Origin: Erodium maritimum
Lineage: Eukaryota > Streptophyta > Magnoliopsida > Geraniales > Geraniaceae
DNA length: 64,000 bases
Assembly: GCA_963921825.1 (NCBI GenBank)
Contig: OY997594.1
Location: forward strand, 7,383,001-7,447,000
Direction of reading: 5' to 3'
This document shows, one piece after another, positions 55,101 to 64,000 of this stretch. The translations under genes and the position numbers were made by a program. How positions within the stretch are numbered: position 1 is the first letter of the stretch; every line of letters begins with the position of its first letter. The notes below the pieces were generated by a model that was given only the letters and a program-made list of their open reading frames with translations, was not told the origin of the DNA and searched no databases.

Positions 55101-58100
55101 GATTGCAACACCAGTTCCTGAAGAAGCAATTCAGCTTGTAGATAAAGTAGGAGACTTTGAGTGGTTAATTCAGAAATGTGAATTTGATGGAGCCACGGCA
55201 TTAAAGCTGGACCTCTCCCTTGACACACCGATAATAATTCTTCCAAAGAACTCAACGAGTAAAGAGTTAGTACATGTCTACATCAATGCTTGTCTTACAC
55301 AGCCTTCTTCATTTAAATTTATATATGTATCCTATGGGTTTTCACAAGTTTATTTATGGGTTAATTGTCCAAAACTACATTAAAGTTTTGTCCACAAACG
55401 GATGCATGCATAAAGTTTTGTTCATGCTTTGTGGGTGCACTGAAGTTTTGTCCACCGACTTTTTTAGAAAAAACGTAACAGGGATGTTCAGAATGAATGG
55501 TCTGGGCAGTTCTTCGCGGACTCAATAGATTTGTGGGAAATACATAATGCATTCTAAAGTAGTGTGGGCAATTCATAATGCATTCTATAGTTGTGTGGGC
55601 AATTCACAATGCATTCTATAGTTGTGTGGGCAATACATTTTTTTCTAAAAAAGTCGGTGGACAAAACTTCAGTGCACCCACAAAGCGTGGACAGAACTTT
55701 ATGCATGCATCCGTTCGTTAACAAAAATTAATGAAGTTTTGGACAATTAACCCTTTATTTATTGTACACTTTCGCACATTTGCAATCCAGTGAAGTGATT
55801 TAATGTAGGAATTTAATCATAGCACGTGCTATTGGATATCAGATAACATTGTTATGCTGTAGTATTAATTGGTTGGTTGGTTGCTGCTTTGTCGATTCCA
55901 AAGTGCTTCCAATTGGGTATACTTAAATTTAGCAAGATATTGAAATGGCATACACACACGATTTATGTAAGTGTAAATAGGTGTCAAATTGAGTTTGTTA
56001 CGACATTTAGATATGGTCCATATAGTTTTTAATTCGTTTAGAGCAGAAAAATAATAGCAAAGAGAATAATATATCAGTTATTTCTTTTTCGCAACAAACA
56101 CTAATGTGTTCTCTTTTCCCTCTTATGTTGTTTAGCTTCTATTGTTTCCTCTGCTAATCTCTATAACCTCCCTTTGGATGTTTTATATTGGTTTAACATT
56201 GGATTTCCATTGCTCTTTGACGATTGGGTATACAATTAAGTGAAGATGGCTTTATCATCTCTCTCTCTCTCTCCATTTTCATTTCCTTTGGGTTTTCCAG
56301 TTTTGGGTCGTAGGTACCTGGTTTTGCTGCTTGTAACTAGACGCTAGTCTTTTGAAGACTATTGGCAAGTTCTTTGATGTTACTAACTTTTACATATTTT
56401 TTTAATCTTTGCAGTTCTATTCAATTTGATATGGGTCAGCTGCGTGTGACAAATGAATTGATTTGGCATGGAAGCCCAGATGAAGATCCTTCAGCAGTCC
56501 ACATTGATATTCTTCACTTAGAGGTGAATGTTTTTTTTTGTTGATTCATTGTGGTTTCTAGCACTAAACCATTACTTTGGCTTTAAATTTCAGCTTATTG
56601 GAATGAAGATGTCTGTTGGAATTGATGGATGCTTGGGGAGACCGGTGATAAGGGAAAGCCGTGGGTTTGATGTTTATGTCCGTCGCAGTTTAAGGGACGT
56701 CTTCAGAAAAGTCCCAACGTTTTCTCTTGAAGTGAAGGTGTTGTTTATCATTTTACTTCCATATATTTAATTCTCTTTCTCCCTTAGCTAATGCCTTTTC
56801 ATCCCTTAATATGGGGGATTGTTGAATTGTTGTCACTGTTATGGTAATTCGTGCATGGTAGATAGGATAATTTGTTGCCATAACTTTTGATCTTAAAAAC
56901 TTAGTTGAATTGGAGTGTTATCTAGTTGTAAGCTGTAATCTTTTATATCAACTATGATGGACAGATGTACTGTTTTTTCCTCCACATGTCCATAATCGAC
57001 ACTCAGACATCATTATCGGTATGGACACTCTTAGGAAATATGTGTAGGATACTTTAATTTTATTTGCCCCCAACTTTTTCTAAAAAAAACAGTCTGGCAC
57101 ATGCTCTCCAATGTTTTTTTTAATGAAAAGTTACCTGTACATGTGTTCGTGACCTACTTGTCCTCTATTCATTAAGCCAAACGAGTGTCCGACACCCTTA
57201 AACAGGGTGTAAATCTTATTTTTCAGTTGTCAGCCTTGATACCGCAATGCATTTTTATTTGTATTTACAATTTTAATGATATACATGTTTACATAAAATA
57301 TATACATAAATGTATGGGTTGATAGCTAAAAACTACATTATGTATTGTCCATGCTTTTAAACTACACTATCCTTTGACCACGGTCGTTTACTTACAGAAT
57401 TTGGAATATTCCGTTAAAATTAGGGACGTGGACAATACATAAGGGTAACTATAATATTTTTAGGTTTAATTTCCAAAAAGTTACCCTTATGTATTGTCCA
57501 CATCCCTAATTTTAACGGAATATTCCAAATTTTGTAAGTAAACGACTGTGGTCAAAGGATAGTGTAGTTTAAAAGCGTGGACAATACATAATGTAGTTGT
57601 AGTATTTTGCAAGTGGACAATACATACGGGTAACTTTTGGCAATTAACCCTTATTTTTATCCAATGCATTCTTAACTGTCTTAGCCCTTAGGTTATATGA
57701 AAATTACATGTATCCATGTCCCTATTTCCCCGGGTCTGTATTCTATATCCATGTCTGCAACATAGATTAATAATATAAATTGTTTGTTTCAAATCGGAAA
57801 TTTGTTGAACTATTTTGAGTAGTTGAGATAATTGGCGAAATAGTTCGTTGCTGGTTTGGTCTTTAGCACAATGACAGAACCCTTTATATTGGGGATTGTT
57901 CTGCACTATATAGAAAATAAATTAAGCTTAAGGGACTAATTATAGGAATGGAAGAAACTAGAAATTAAAAACAATCCTAACAGTAAATAATATGACACCT
58001 CCACACGTGCAAGCTAGATAACACAAGTCTTACATGTGGATGAGGGAATAAGTTTTCAACACTCCACCTCACTTGTAGGACTCACATGTGGGACTGCGCA

Positions 58101-61100
58101 TTTACACATGATTCACTCAACTTCTCGATTGTAATGACAGAAGGAGTAGACCTATCGACACACAAAACAATGATTAGACGATAGTGGCTTTAGACAATGA
58201 TGTCATATGGGTGGCGCATGCAGGTTCAGGCAACAATGTCATGTGGGTGACACGTGCAGAAAAATAGTACTTTAGCTCTCATTCGAGCAATAGTAGAAAA
58301 GAGAAAAGGAGTGGGTTTGAGAACTCACCAAATAGATTCAAGTGAACCATACTCTGATACATTCTTGCTACACTTTGAAAATGTTCCAAGTATGTAAGAG
58401 AAGTCTTGAACTTTTTTGTTTTGGTTTTGTCTGGACCACACTAGGTAGTTTTGCATAGTGTCTATTCTAAGAATGGCTTCATAGCGTACATCGAATTGCA
58501 GAACCCCTGTTTTGACTTTTGGTTGCTTAATGTAATTCCATAATATTTGAGAAAGTTACTGTTGCAGCAACTCTAATATTGACTTGTTTTATATGAGTTT
58601 ACCTCTGCTTTTCATACTGTACTTAGCGCTTCTGCTACAGTTTTTATTAGTTATTTCACATAAGATTTTAATATCGTGCAGATTGGTTTATTGCATGGTG
58701 TAATGACTGATAAAGAATATAGAGTTATTATGGATTGTTCACTCATGAACTTAAGTGAAGAGCCTAATCTTCCTCCAAGTTTTCGGGGTATCCCATCTGA
58801 TTCGAAAGATGCAATGCGGTTATTGGCAGATAAGGTCAATATGAATAGCCAAATACTACTAGCACGTACTGTTTCTATACTGGCAGTTGAAATCAACTAT
58901 GCCTTGTTAGAGTTGTGTAGTGGAACACATGAACTGACCCCACTTGCTCATATTGCTGTGAGTGCTTACCATCTTTAACTTTTAATCGATACTTTGAGTT
59001 TTGCTTACTCTTTATCTTCTTTGGGGGTACCATCTTTTTCTACCCACGGCTTTGCTTACATTGCTTGTTGCCATGTTCTTTCAGCTTGAAGGACTTTGGG
59101 TGTCATATAGGATGACAGCACTATCTGAAGCAGATCTCTATGTAACCATTCCAAAATTTTCAATCCTTGATGTCCGCCCAGACACTAAGCCTGAAATGCG
59201 CCTGATGCTTGGTTCGTCTTCCGACGCTTCCAAACAATCTTCTACAGGAAAGTTTTCTTTGTTCTTAAACAAGGGTAGCTTCATACGGCCAAATGCCGAA
59301 GCTGGGGAAGGGGATATTCCATATTCAACAATGATCTTGATGGACTACAGATGGCGATTGTCATCACAGTCCTTTGTGATTCGGGTTCAGCAGCCTCGAG
59401 TGCTTGTGGTGCCGGATTTCCTTCTTGCTGTGGGTGAATTCTTTGTGCCAGCCTTAAAAACAATAACCGGAAGGGATGAAACTATGGATCCTACTAATGA
59501 TCCCATAAGTGCCAATATTTCCATTGTTCTATCTGAACCTGTTTACAAGCAGAAAGAAGACGTGGTGTATTTATCTCCAAATAAACAGTTAGTTGCTGAT
59601 GCTCCAGGGATTAATGAGTATGTATACGACGGTTGTGGAAAACTGATCTGCTTAACTGAGGAAGCAGAATCAAAGGAATATCATTCAGCGAGGTCACAAC
59701 CAATTATTATTATTGGGCGTGGTAAGAGGTTGCGGTTTGTAAATGTCAAAATTGAGGTACTTGCCAGTTGCCCTTCCTTCCTGGTTATGGATATTGGCTC
59801 CTTCTCAGGTGGAAGAAATATAAGCCTTAAAACAACTTTTCATTAATACTATAACATGAGAAATAGGAAAGGAAACTGTACAAGTAGAATGTGGATCATA
59901 CAAATGATGGTAATTATATGTAAAGAGAAGAAATGGATCTAAAAGAAACAAAGACATAACTTGAACTGGGTATTCACGAACTAGCAAGATAGGCTTCACA
60001 TATTTACTGAACCATAGATTATAAATTCATAAATTACAAGAAGGTATACTTTTTTCTGTGTATTTGCTCATGTTTTAACTTGAAATTTTTGGGGAGGAAC
60101 TCCTTTCTGCTCATTAAAATACAAAAAGAGGGAAGGTTGTTTGTAACCTACTACGTCAAATCATTTCAGGGTTTGGTTTAGTTATCACGTGGTGTTTTAA
60201 TATTTGGTAAGTCTATTTTCTGTCTGGTTATTCTTGAGCATGATCCTTTCATTTTTATACTTTTCAAAGATCAATCATATATTTGTAATCGCGTTCAAGG
60301 TAAGACTGGCCTAATTTATCAGGAGAGCAAGCATTGTACTTTAGGATGAATTTATACTTTTACAGATTACCTTAAATGTTGGCTAGGAATGACTTTCGCC
60401 TCCAAAATTGTTGACCAATAATAGTATTATTTGTAATAATTAAGACAATAATACTAATGATTATAAATTATGATAGTTAGTTTTAGATGGTTTGTGCAAG
60501 CTTTAATCTCACAGCTTTCTTGAATTATCTGTATTTTCAGAATGGTTCTCTTTTGAGGAAGTATACATACTTAAGCAATGATAGCAGCTACTCCGTCTCT
60601 GAAGAAGATGGGGTTCACATTTTGTTACTGGATAATTCTTCATCTGGTGATGACAAGAAAAGTCTAGACTACTTGCAGAGTTCATCTGATGCGTTAAATT
60701 CTGCCTCCTATCCTGAAGGTGACTCGAGTACTGTACAAAGTTTTACTTTCGAAGCGCAGGTGCGTATTTGAACCTATAAATGTTTACTGTAGTGTATTTT
60801 TGTTGATTTAACATTACTTTGTTGCTATATGGTAATGAATTATATTCTCTCTATTCTTTTTGTGCATTTTAATACTTGTGTATGCTGAACATCTCCAATG
60901 GTTGAAGATCAAATTAATTCATGACTAAGGTCTTGTTTGTTAGAAATACTGTTCTATTTGGGTCACAAACTTATTCTTTTACATGTCATGTATTAGTTTC
61001 TCTGTGTTTAATTGTCAGTCCATATCTATAGGACATATTTCCAAAGGAACTTTAAATTCTAATAATTTTATTTTCTTCCTCCCATCTTCTGTAGCATTCT

Positions 61101-64000
61101 AGTCCCACAGGCATTTACATTCCTCCTTTGAGTCCTATTCATTCAAGTATATGATGGTCGGAGTTACCTTTGCTATTCTAGGATGCATGCTTTTATAATT
61201 TCCTGACTGGCAATGCTAAATTTGGTATATAAATTGGACAAATAGTTAATACAGAACATATTTATAGAATATGTTGACTTTTTAAATTTTAGTTTTTTTT
61301 TCTTTTTAGGTGATTTCATTATCACTTGGTGTTTACCAAGGTCATACCAATATGATCGGCCATTTTGGAATCTACTAAATATTAGCTTGAATATGCATTT
61401 TCAACTTCTTTCCTGTTGTCGGGTGCTGAATTAACTATGCCACTGCTCATACAATTCTTATTGGCTCCTGGGGTTTGTTAGGAAGCATATATTTAGGTTG
61501 GATCCATCTTTTCCTTCTCATATAACTATATAGTGTATTGATCTCTGTTCTGGATGTTACAAACGATAAGGTGTCATACTCACACTATCTTGCTTTTACT
61601 TTCTTCTCAGCTTTATCACAATAAATTAGTAAATTCATTTTTATGTGGAACTGTTCATTTTTAAACAATGCTGTTTCTTTTTAGTTGATATTATTTCGAC
61701 AGTCATCTGATTTCACTCGTATTTGGCTTCTTTCTTTGTACAGCTTCTTTCTCCGGAGTTCACCTTCTATGATGGCACCAAGTCCTCTTTGGATGATTCT
61801 TCGTATGGTGAAAAGCTTCTCCGTGCCAGAATGGATTTGAGCTTCATGTAAGTGTGTTTGTATGTCAGAATAGATTTATAGAGTGTTAGTCTTCCTTGGT
61901 TATGGGCTATGGCCCATGCATGCATGCTATTTGGGTTTTGTTTTTGCAAAGCTTTTGCTTCTGTCCCCTTGTCTACTGGGTTGGTTTGCTTTCCCTCTTT
62001 GAATCCAAGGCCTGTGTTGAGTAAAAGGCTTGCTTGTAAAAGAAGTGTGTTCAATTGATAGGTTTTGGTGTGATAACATATCCTCTTATATGGATGTCAC
62101 TTGTACATGTTTGATATTTTCCCTCCTATTTTCTGTAGAAAAGTTTATCTTATTTGTTCCTCCAATATATCCTGGGATGTCTCGTGAAAAACCCGTTGAT
62201 TTAGGTGATGGCTTTGATCCAATTTTCCATAGCGAAGATCACTATCATGTCCTAGTCGATGGGTCCTCGAATTCTAGCTTGGCACTACCTTTTTATTCAG
62301 CGGCCATATTTCGATTTATACTCTTTTTCCTAGGATTTCATAACTGGACGCATCGGTTTATAGTTCAGTGTGTTCAATTGATATGTATGGTCACAATTTT
62401 GTTCGGTAAGCATTTCAACAGCTCGAAAGTTATGCCAACTCATTGATGTATCTAATTTTTTTTAACACTGCAGGTATGCTGCAAAGGAGAAAGATACTTG
62501 GATTCGAGCCTTACTGAAGGATCTGACTATTGAAGCTGGTTCAGGTCTAATCATCCTTGATCCGGTGGATATTTCTGGGGGTTATACTTCTGTTAAAGAC
62601 AAAACGAATATATCTCTGCTGTCAACAGATATATGTATCCACCTTTCTCTTAGTGCTATTTCTCTTGTGCTTAATCTGCAAAGTCAGGTTGCGGAAGCCT
62701 TACAGTTTGGAAATCCAATCCCCCTAGCACCTTGTACAAATTATGACCGAGTTTGGGTCTCCCCTGAAGGTTTTTCCAATAAACTTTGGTTTTATGTTTC
62801 CTCATCTTCCTGAGATTGAAAGTTTCATTTCCTTTATACATAGGGACCACATCATCATCTTAATGACTTCCATTTACTAGTCCAAATATGACATTTTTAT
62901 CTTTTTTGTACTAATAACAATGAGTTTTCTCTTACCCGTGTTTGCCAATGTATTTGTGCAGAAAATGGAACCCTCGACAATCTTACGTTTTGGAGACCTC
63001 AAGCCCCGCCAAATTATGTGATCTTGGGAGATTGTGTGACATCGAGGTAGTAATTGATATATCGTGATGTTTTATTTTATGTTTGTTCTTGGACAATGTT
63101 TCAAAATAGTACCTTTACTATTCATTTTGTGTCAATTTGGTTTCTGTTATTATTTTTGTACCCTTTATAGTCAGTTTATTTCTACTCGGTAGTTTTTTCT
63201 GCTTATTTTGTCTTTGTAAAAGTCGCTGCAAGTGAAAGTGACCCCCAAAGAGTTTTTCCCTTCTATGATGTTTGCTCCTCTAAATCCACGTAGTATGTCA
63301 CTAAATGCTTGTGTGTTCGTAAAGAAGCAGACCTTTAATGCATTTATTGTGTTCATTTCTTCTTTGTTTTACTTTCATATACAATACAGGTTTTCTTAAA
63401 GTGACTTCTGTTTAAAGCAGGTAGCTGTTTAATTTTTCTGAGATTCATATTCTAGCAACATTTCTCTCTCATGAGTAGCTGATACTGACTTCACTTATTA
63501 TAGTAATCATTCTAGTGTCTTATATGCTATTTCCAAAGTTTTATTGATTTGATGTTCTGTATGATTTCTTGTCAGCTCAACTCCTCCTTCACAGGCCGTT
63601 TTGGCAGTGAGTAATACATATGGGCGTGTTCGGAAGCCTCTTGGCTTCAATCTCATTGGCTTGTTATCTGGTATTCAAGGAGTTGAAAGCAAAGAAGGCC
63701 ATCCTGATGTTGAAGGTGATTGTTCTCTTTGGATGCCAGTTGCGCCTCCAGGATACATGGCGCTGGGATGTGTGGCAAATGCAGGAAACCAACCGCCACC
63801 AAATCATATTGTTTATTGCATACGCTCTGACCTTGTAACATCGGCCACATATACAGATTGCATACTTTCTGGCCCGTCAAATCGTGGCTTCCCATCTGGA
63901 TTCAGTATCTGGCGTCTTGACAATTTTCTTGGTTCATTTTATGCTCATGCCTCAGCTGGATGCCCTCCCAATTACAGTGTTTGTGACCTGAGCCATCTTC
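31175..64000 (+). CDS. VPS13: VPS13-like lipid-transfer protein, N-terminal half
   Basis: Giant bridge-type lipid transporter at membrane contact sites; the gene runs past the window end. Exons: 31175-31189, 32852-32933, 33149-33252, 33801-33896, 33979-34026, 34908-34958, 38616-38719, 38880-38997, 42492-42593, 42712-42900, 43207-43364, 43589-43747, 45257-45349, 45494-45854, 46257-46370, 49128-49223, 49346-49413, 50536-50656, 50733-50951, 51050-51277, 51376-51485, 51681-51777, 52492-52590, 52687-52794, 52938-53006, 53426-53908, 54005-54325, 54599-54730, 54837-54950, 55081-55265, 56415-56523, 56594-56737, 58682-58957, 59085-59756, 60541-60759, 61744-61847, 62474-62769, 62962-63046, 63576 onward. 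Every junction keeps phase, giving about 2190 codons. N-terminal chorein domain: MFEAHVLHLLRRYLGEYVHG. A PH-like domain (residues about 840-945) is split over exons 20-23, as in plant VPS13 proteins. No stop or shift seen. Several introns are swollen by MITEs and retroelements. Confidence 0.96.
34555..34745. mobile_element. Partial MITE arm in VPS13 intron 5
   Basis: Starts GGGGGAATTACTAAAAACTG and carries the TAAAAATGGACGGAAATGAC / ATTCCGTTAAAATGG palindrome typical of the centre of these MITEs. A matching right arm was not found. Confidence 0.5.
35055..35407. mobile_element. Foldback MITE in VPS13 intron 6
   Basis: GGGATAATGACAGAAACATA at the left pairs with the right end GTATATTTATGCCATTATCT; arms share the ACCGTGTACTT phrase. 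No coding capacity; the target duplication is unclear. Confidence 0.7.
35505..36948 (-). mobile_element. Small LTR-element fossil (TRIM-like)
   Basis: Two direct repeats, 35505-35648 and 36800-36948 (about 145 bp), begin TGTAAAACTAGAAAT in plus orientation; the right copy ends in CTAACA. Next to the right copy lies GGCTTTGATACCA, the complement of a tRNA-Met type primer-binding site, so the element reads on the minus strand. The internal part (about 1.15 kb) encodes no recognised protein, which fits a TRIM. The LTRs are clearly diverged, so it is old. A foldback MITE (35849-36218) is nested in it. Confidence 0.7.
35849..36218. mobile_element. Foldback MITE nested in the TRIM-like fossil
   Basis: Ends AGTTAATAGCTAAAAACTA and TAGTTTTTAGCAATTGCCCC pair; arms carry GTTTTGTCCACA modules. 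Flanks AAAATAAAG and AAAATAAAT match at 8 of 9 positions, as expected for a Mutator-type duplication. Confidence 0.8.
37285..37523 (-). mobile_element. Short 5'-truncated retroposon with 15-bp duplication
   Basis: Flanked by CTTAGTGATCTAGTT at 37270-37284 and 37524-37538. Starts with a poly-T run then ATCAGCAAAGG, the complement of a LINE-like poly-A tail. 239 bp, no protein. The long perfect duplication and poly-A mark target-primed reverse transcription. Confidence 0.88.
39049..39077 (+). repeat. Poly-G tract, 29 G
   Basis: An unbroken run of 29 guanines on the coding strand in VPS13 intron 8, 52 bp after the exon 8 donor. It could form a G-quadruplex in pre-mRNA; length may be affected by sequencing error. 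Confidence 0.85.
40066..40322. mobile_element. Foldback MITE in VPS13 intron 8
   Basis: Left arm with AATTTAGTCCCAGAAGTATT pairs with the right arm phrase AATACATCAGGGACTAAATC; both arms repeat TTTAGTCCC and GTTTTGTTCCAATTTA segments. A different family from the GGGTTAATT group. Confidence 0.75.
40696..41028. mobile_element. Mutator-type foldback MITE, perfect 9-bp duplication
   Basis: Starts GGGTTAATTGTCCAAAAGTG and ends CACTTTTTGACAATCAATCC. AATATTTTA flanks it on both sides (40687-40695 and 41029-41037). Arms contain GAAGTTTTGTCCAC; the centre repeats GTGGGCAATTCATAATGCAT phrases. Confidence 0.93.
42127..42430. mobile_element. Mutator-type foldback MITE, perfect 9-bp duplication
   Basis: Starts GGGCTAATTACCTTTAGTAC and ends AAGGTAATTAACCC. 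AATTACATA flanks it at 42118-42126 and 42431-42439. Arms use the CTTAAGTATTGGTAAC module also seen in the ARF-intron MITE. Confidence 0.93.
43748..45256. other. VPS13 intron 12, unassigned repeat-like content
   Basis: A 1.5-kb intron. The part from about 44060 to 44830 looks like a foreign insert (TCATATTCAAGCTAAGAAAC, then GC-richer sequence) but no family or ends were recognised. Confidence 0.35.
45984..46168 (+). repeat. Perfect 92-bp tandem duplication in VPS13 intron 14
   Basis: Copies start at 45984 and 46076 with ATTAAAGCTATATTCTTG and run to CCCATCACT; I see no differences between them, so the duplication is very recent. Confidence 0.93.
47797..48542. mobile_element. Mutator-type foldback MITE carrying a nested insert
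   Basis: Starts GGGTTAGTTGCCAAAAAGTG and ends GTGCACTTTTTGACAATTAACCC in its last positions. ATATATATA flanks both ends, though the flanks are low-complexity. Its arms and the CAGGGATGTTCAGAATGAAT centre match the MITEs at 40696 and 55358. A second element is inserted at 47937-48359. Confidence 0.88.
47937..48359. mobile_element. hAT-like small element nested in the MITE
   Basis: Flanked by CATTCTAT (47929-47936) and TATTCTAT (48360-48367), an 8-bp duplication with one mismatch. Ends GAGGGTTCTAAAT and, on the other strand, CCAGGTTCTATTT are short imperfect inverted repeats. Contains an unusually CpG-rich block CCGCCGCGATCCCCCCGCGA. An 8-bp duplication suggests the hAT superfamily. Confidence 0.65.
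48558..48889. mobile_element. Foldback MITE of the GGTTAATTGCC family
   Basis: Starts AGGTTAATTGCCAAAACCTA and ends TAGGTTTTGGCAATTAACCC; arms contain ACTTTAGGGTAGGTTTTGG and GTCCACGC modules. It lies 15 bp from the previous MITE; no clear duplication was seen in the AT-rich flanks. Confidence 0.85.
49266..49286 (+). repeat. Poly-C tract, 21 C
   Basis: Run of 21 cytosines in VPS13 intron 16, 42 bp after the exon 16 donor, preceded by TCTCTCT. On the template strand it is a G tract. Confidence 0.85.
55358..55753. mobile_element. Mutator-type foldback MITE, perfect 9-bp duplication
   Basis: Starts GGGTTAATTGTCCAAAACTA and ends TTTTGGACAATTAACCC, flanked by TTTATTTAT at 55349-55357 and 55754-55762. 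The centre has three copies of a phrase like GTGTGGGCAATTCATAATGC at a 31-bp step. In VPS13 intron 30. Confidence 0.93.
57316..57650. mobile_element. Foldback MITE in VPS13 intron 32
   Basis: A long palindrome: arm 57330-57450 pairs with 57465-57600 around CCGTTAAAATTAGGGACGTG, with GTATTGTCCA modules. The right end TTTTGGCAATTAACCC is typical; the left end GGGTTGATAGCTAAAAACTA is diverged, possibly because two related elements are joined. A second start at about 57465 has an 8-of-9 duplication match with the right flank (TTATTTTTA). Confidence 0.75.

Overview
The window is nuclear DNA of a flowering plant, most likely a eudicot. Every host gene has GT-AG introns, and the proteins are plant types: an ARF1-class GTPase, a very long VPS13-like lipid-transfer protein, an F-box protein with an F-box-associated domain, and the tail of a chloroplast MurE homologue. 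The DNA between genes and in introns is AT-rich and crowded with transposons. No bacterial or organellar gene organisation is seen.

Layout. (1) 335-4470, minus strand: an ARF1-type GTPase gene with six coding exons and an untranslated first exon; a foldback MITE sits in its third intron. (2) 4645-14934: a 5'-truncated LINE whose 3' tail has been split by a complete 9.75-kb Mutator-like element (MULE, 4665-14419) with matching 10-bp target duplications. The MULE carries a decayed FAR1-type transposase gene (plus strand) and, facing it, a multi-exon Ulp1-like cysteine protease gene (minus strand). All of its non-coding space is filled with a TTGATAAA motif, mostly repeated at exactly 22-bp steps. 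(3) 15723-22000: a tandem repeat, a young short Copia fossil with a 5-bp target duplication, and two older LTR-like pieces. (4) 22482-22792, minus strand: the last two exons of a plant MurE gene, apparently without the rest. (5) 24712-26345: an F-box gene with one intron. (6) 26400-30230: MITEs, LINE tails, an orphan transit-peptide-like reading frame and an F-box-less C-terminal copy of the F-box family. (7) 31175 to the window end: the first 39 exons (about 2190 codons) of a VPS13-like gene, whose introns hold at least nine foldback MITEs, an old small LTR element and a retroposon with a 15-bp duplication.

The main discovery candidate is the MULE. A short motif is phased at 22 bp (about two helical turns) in leader, introns, intergenic space and the protease gene's upstream region, and is absent from exons. 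It looks like a binding platform for an element-encoded protein, comparable in layout to the motif arrays recognised by VANDAL anti-silencing proteins. A second theme is a diverse set of foldback MITEs with GGGTTAATTGYC-like ends and 9-bp duplications, scattered through the VPS13 introns. Exon coordinates were read by eye from splice sites, reading phase and protein-family knowledge; no alignment or database search was run.
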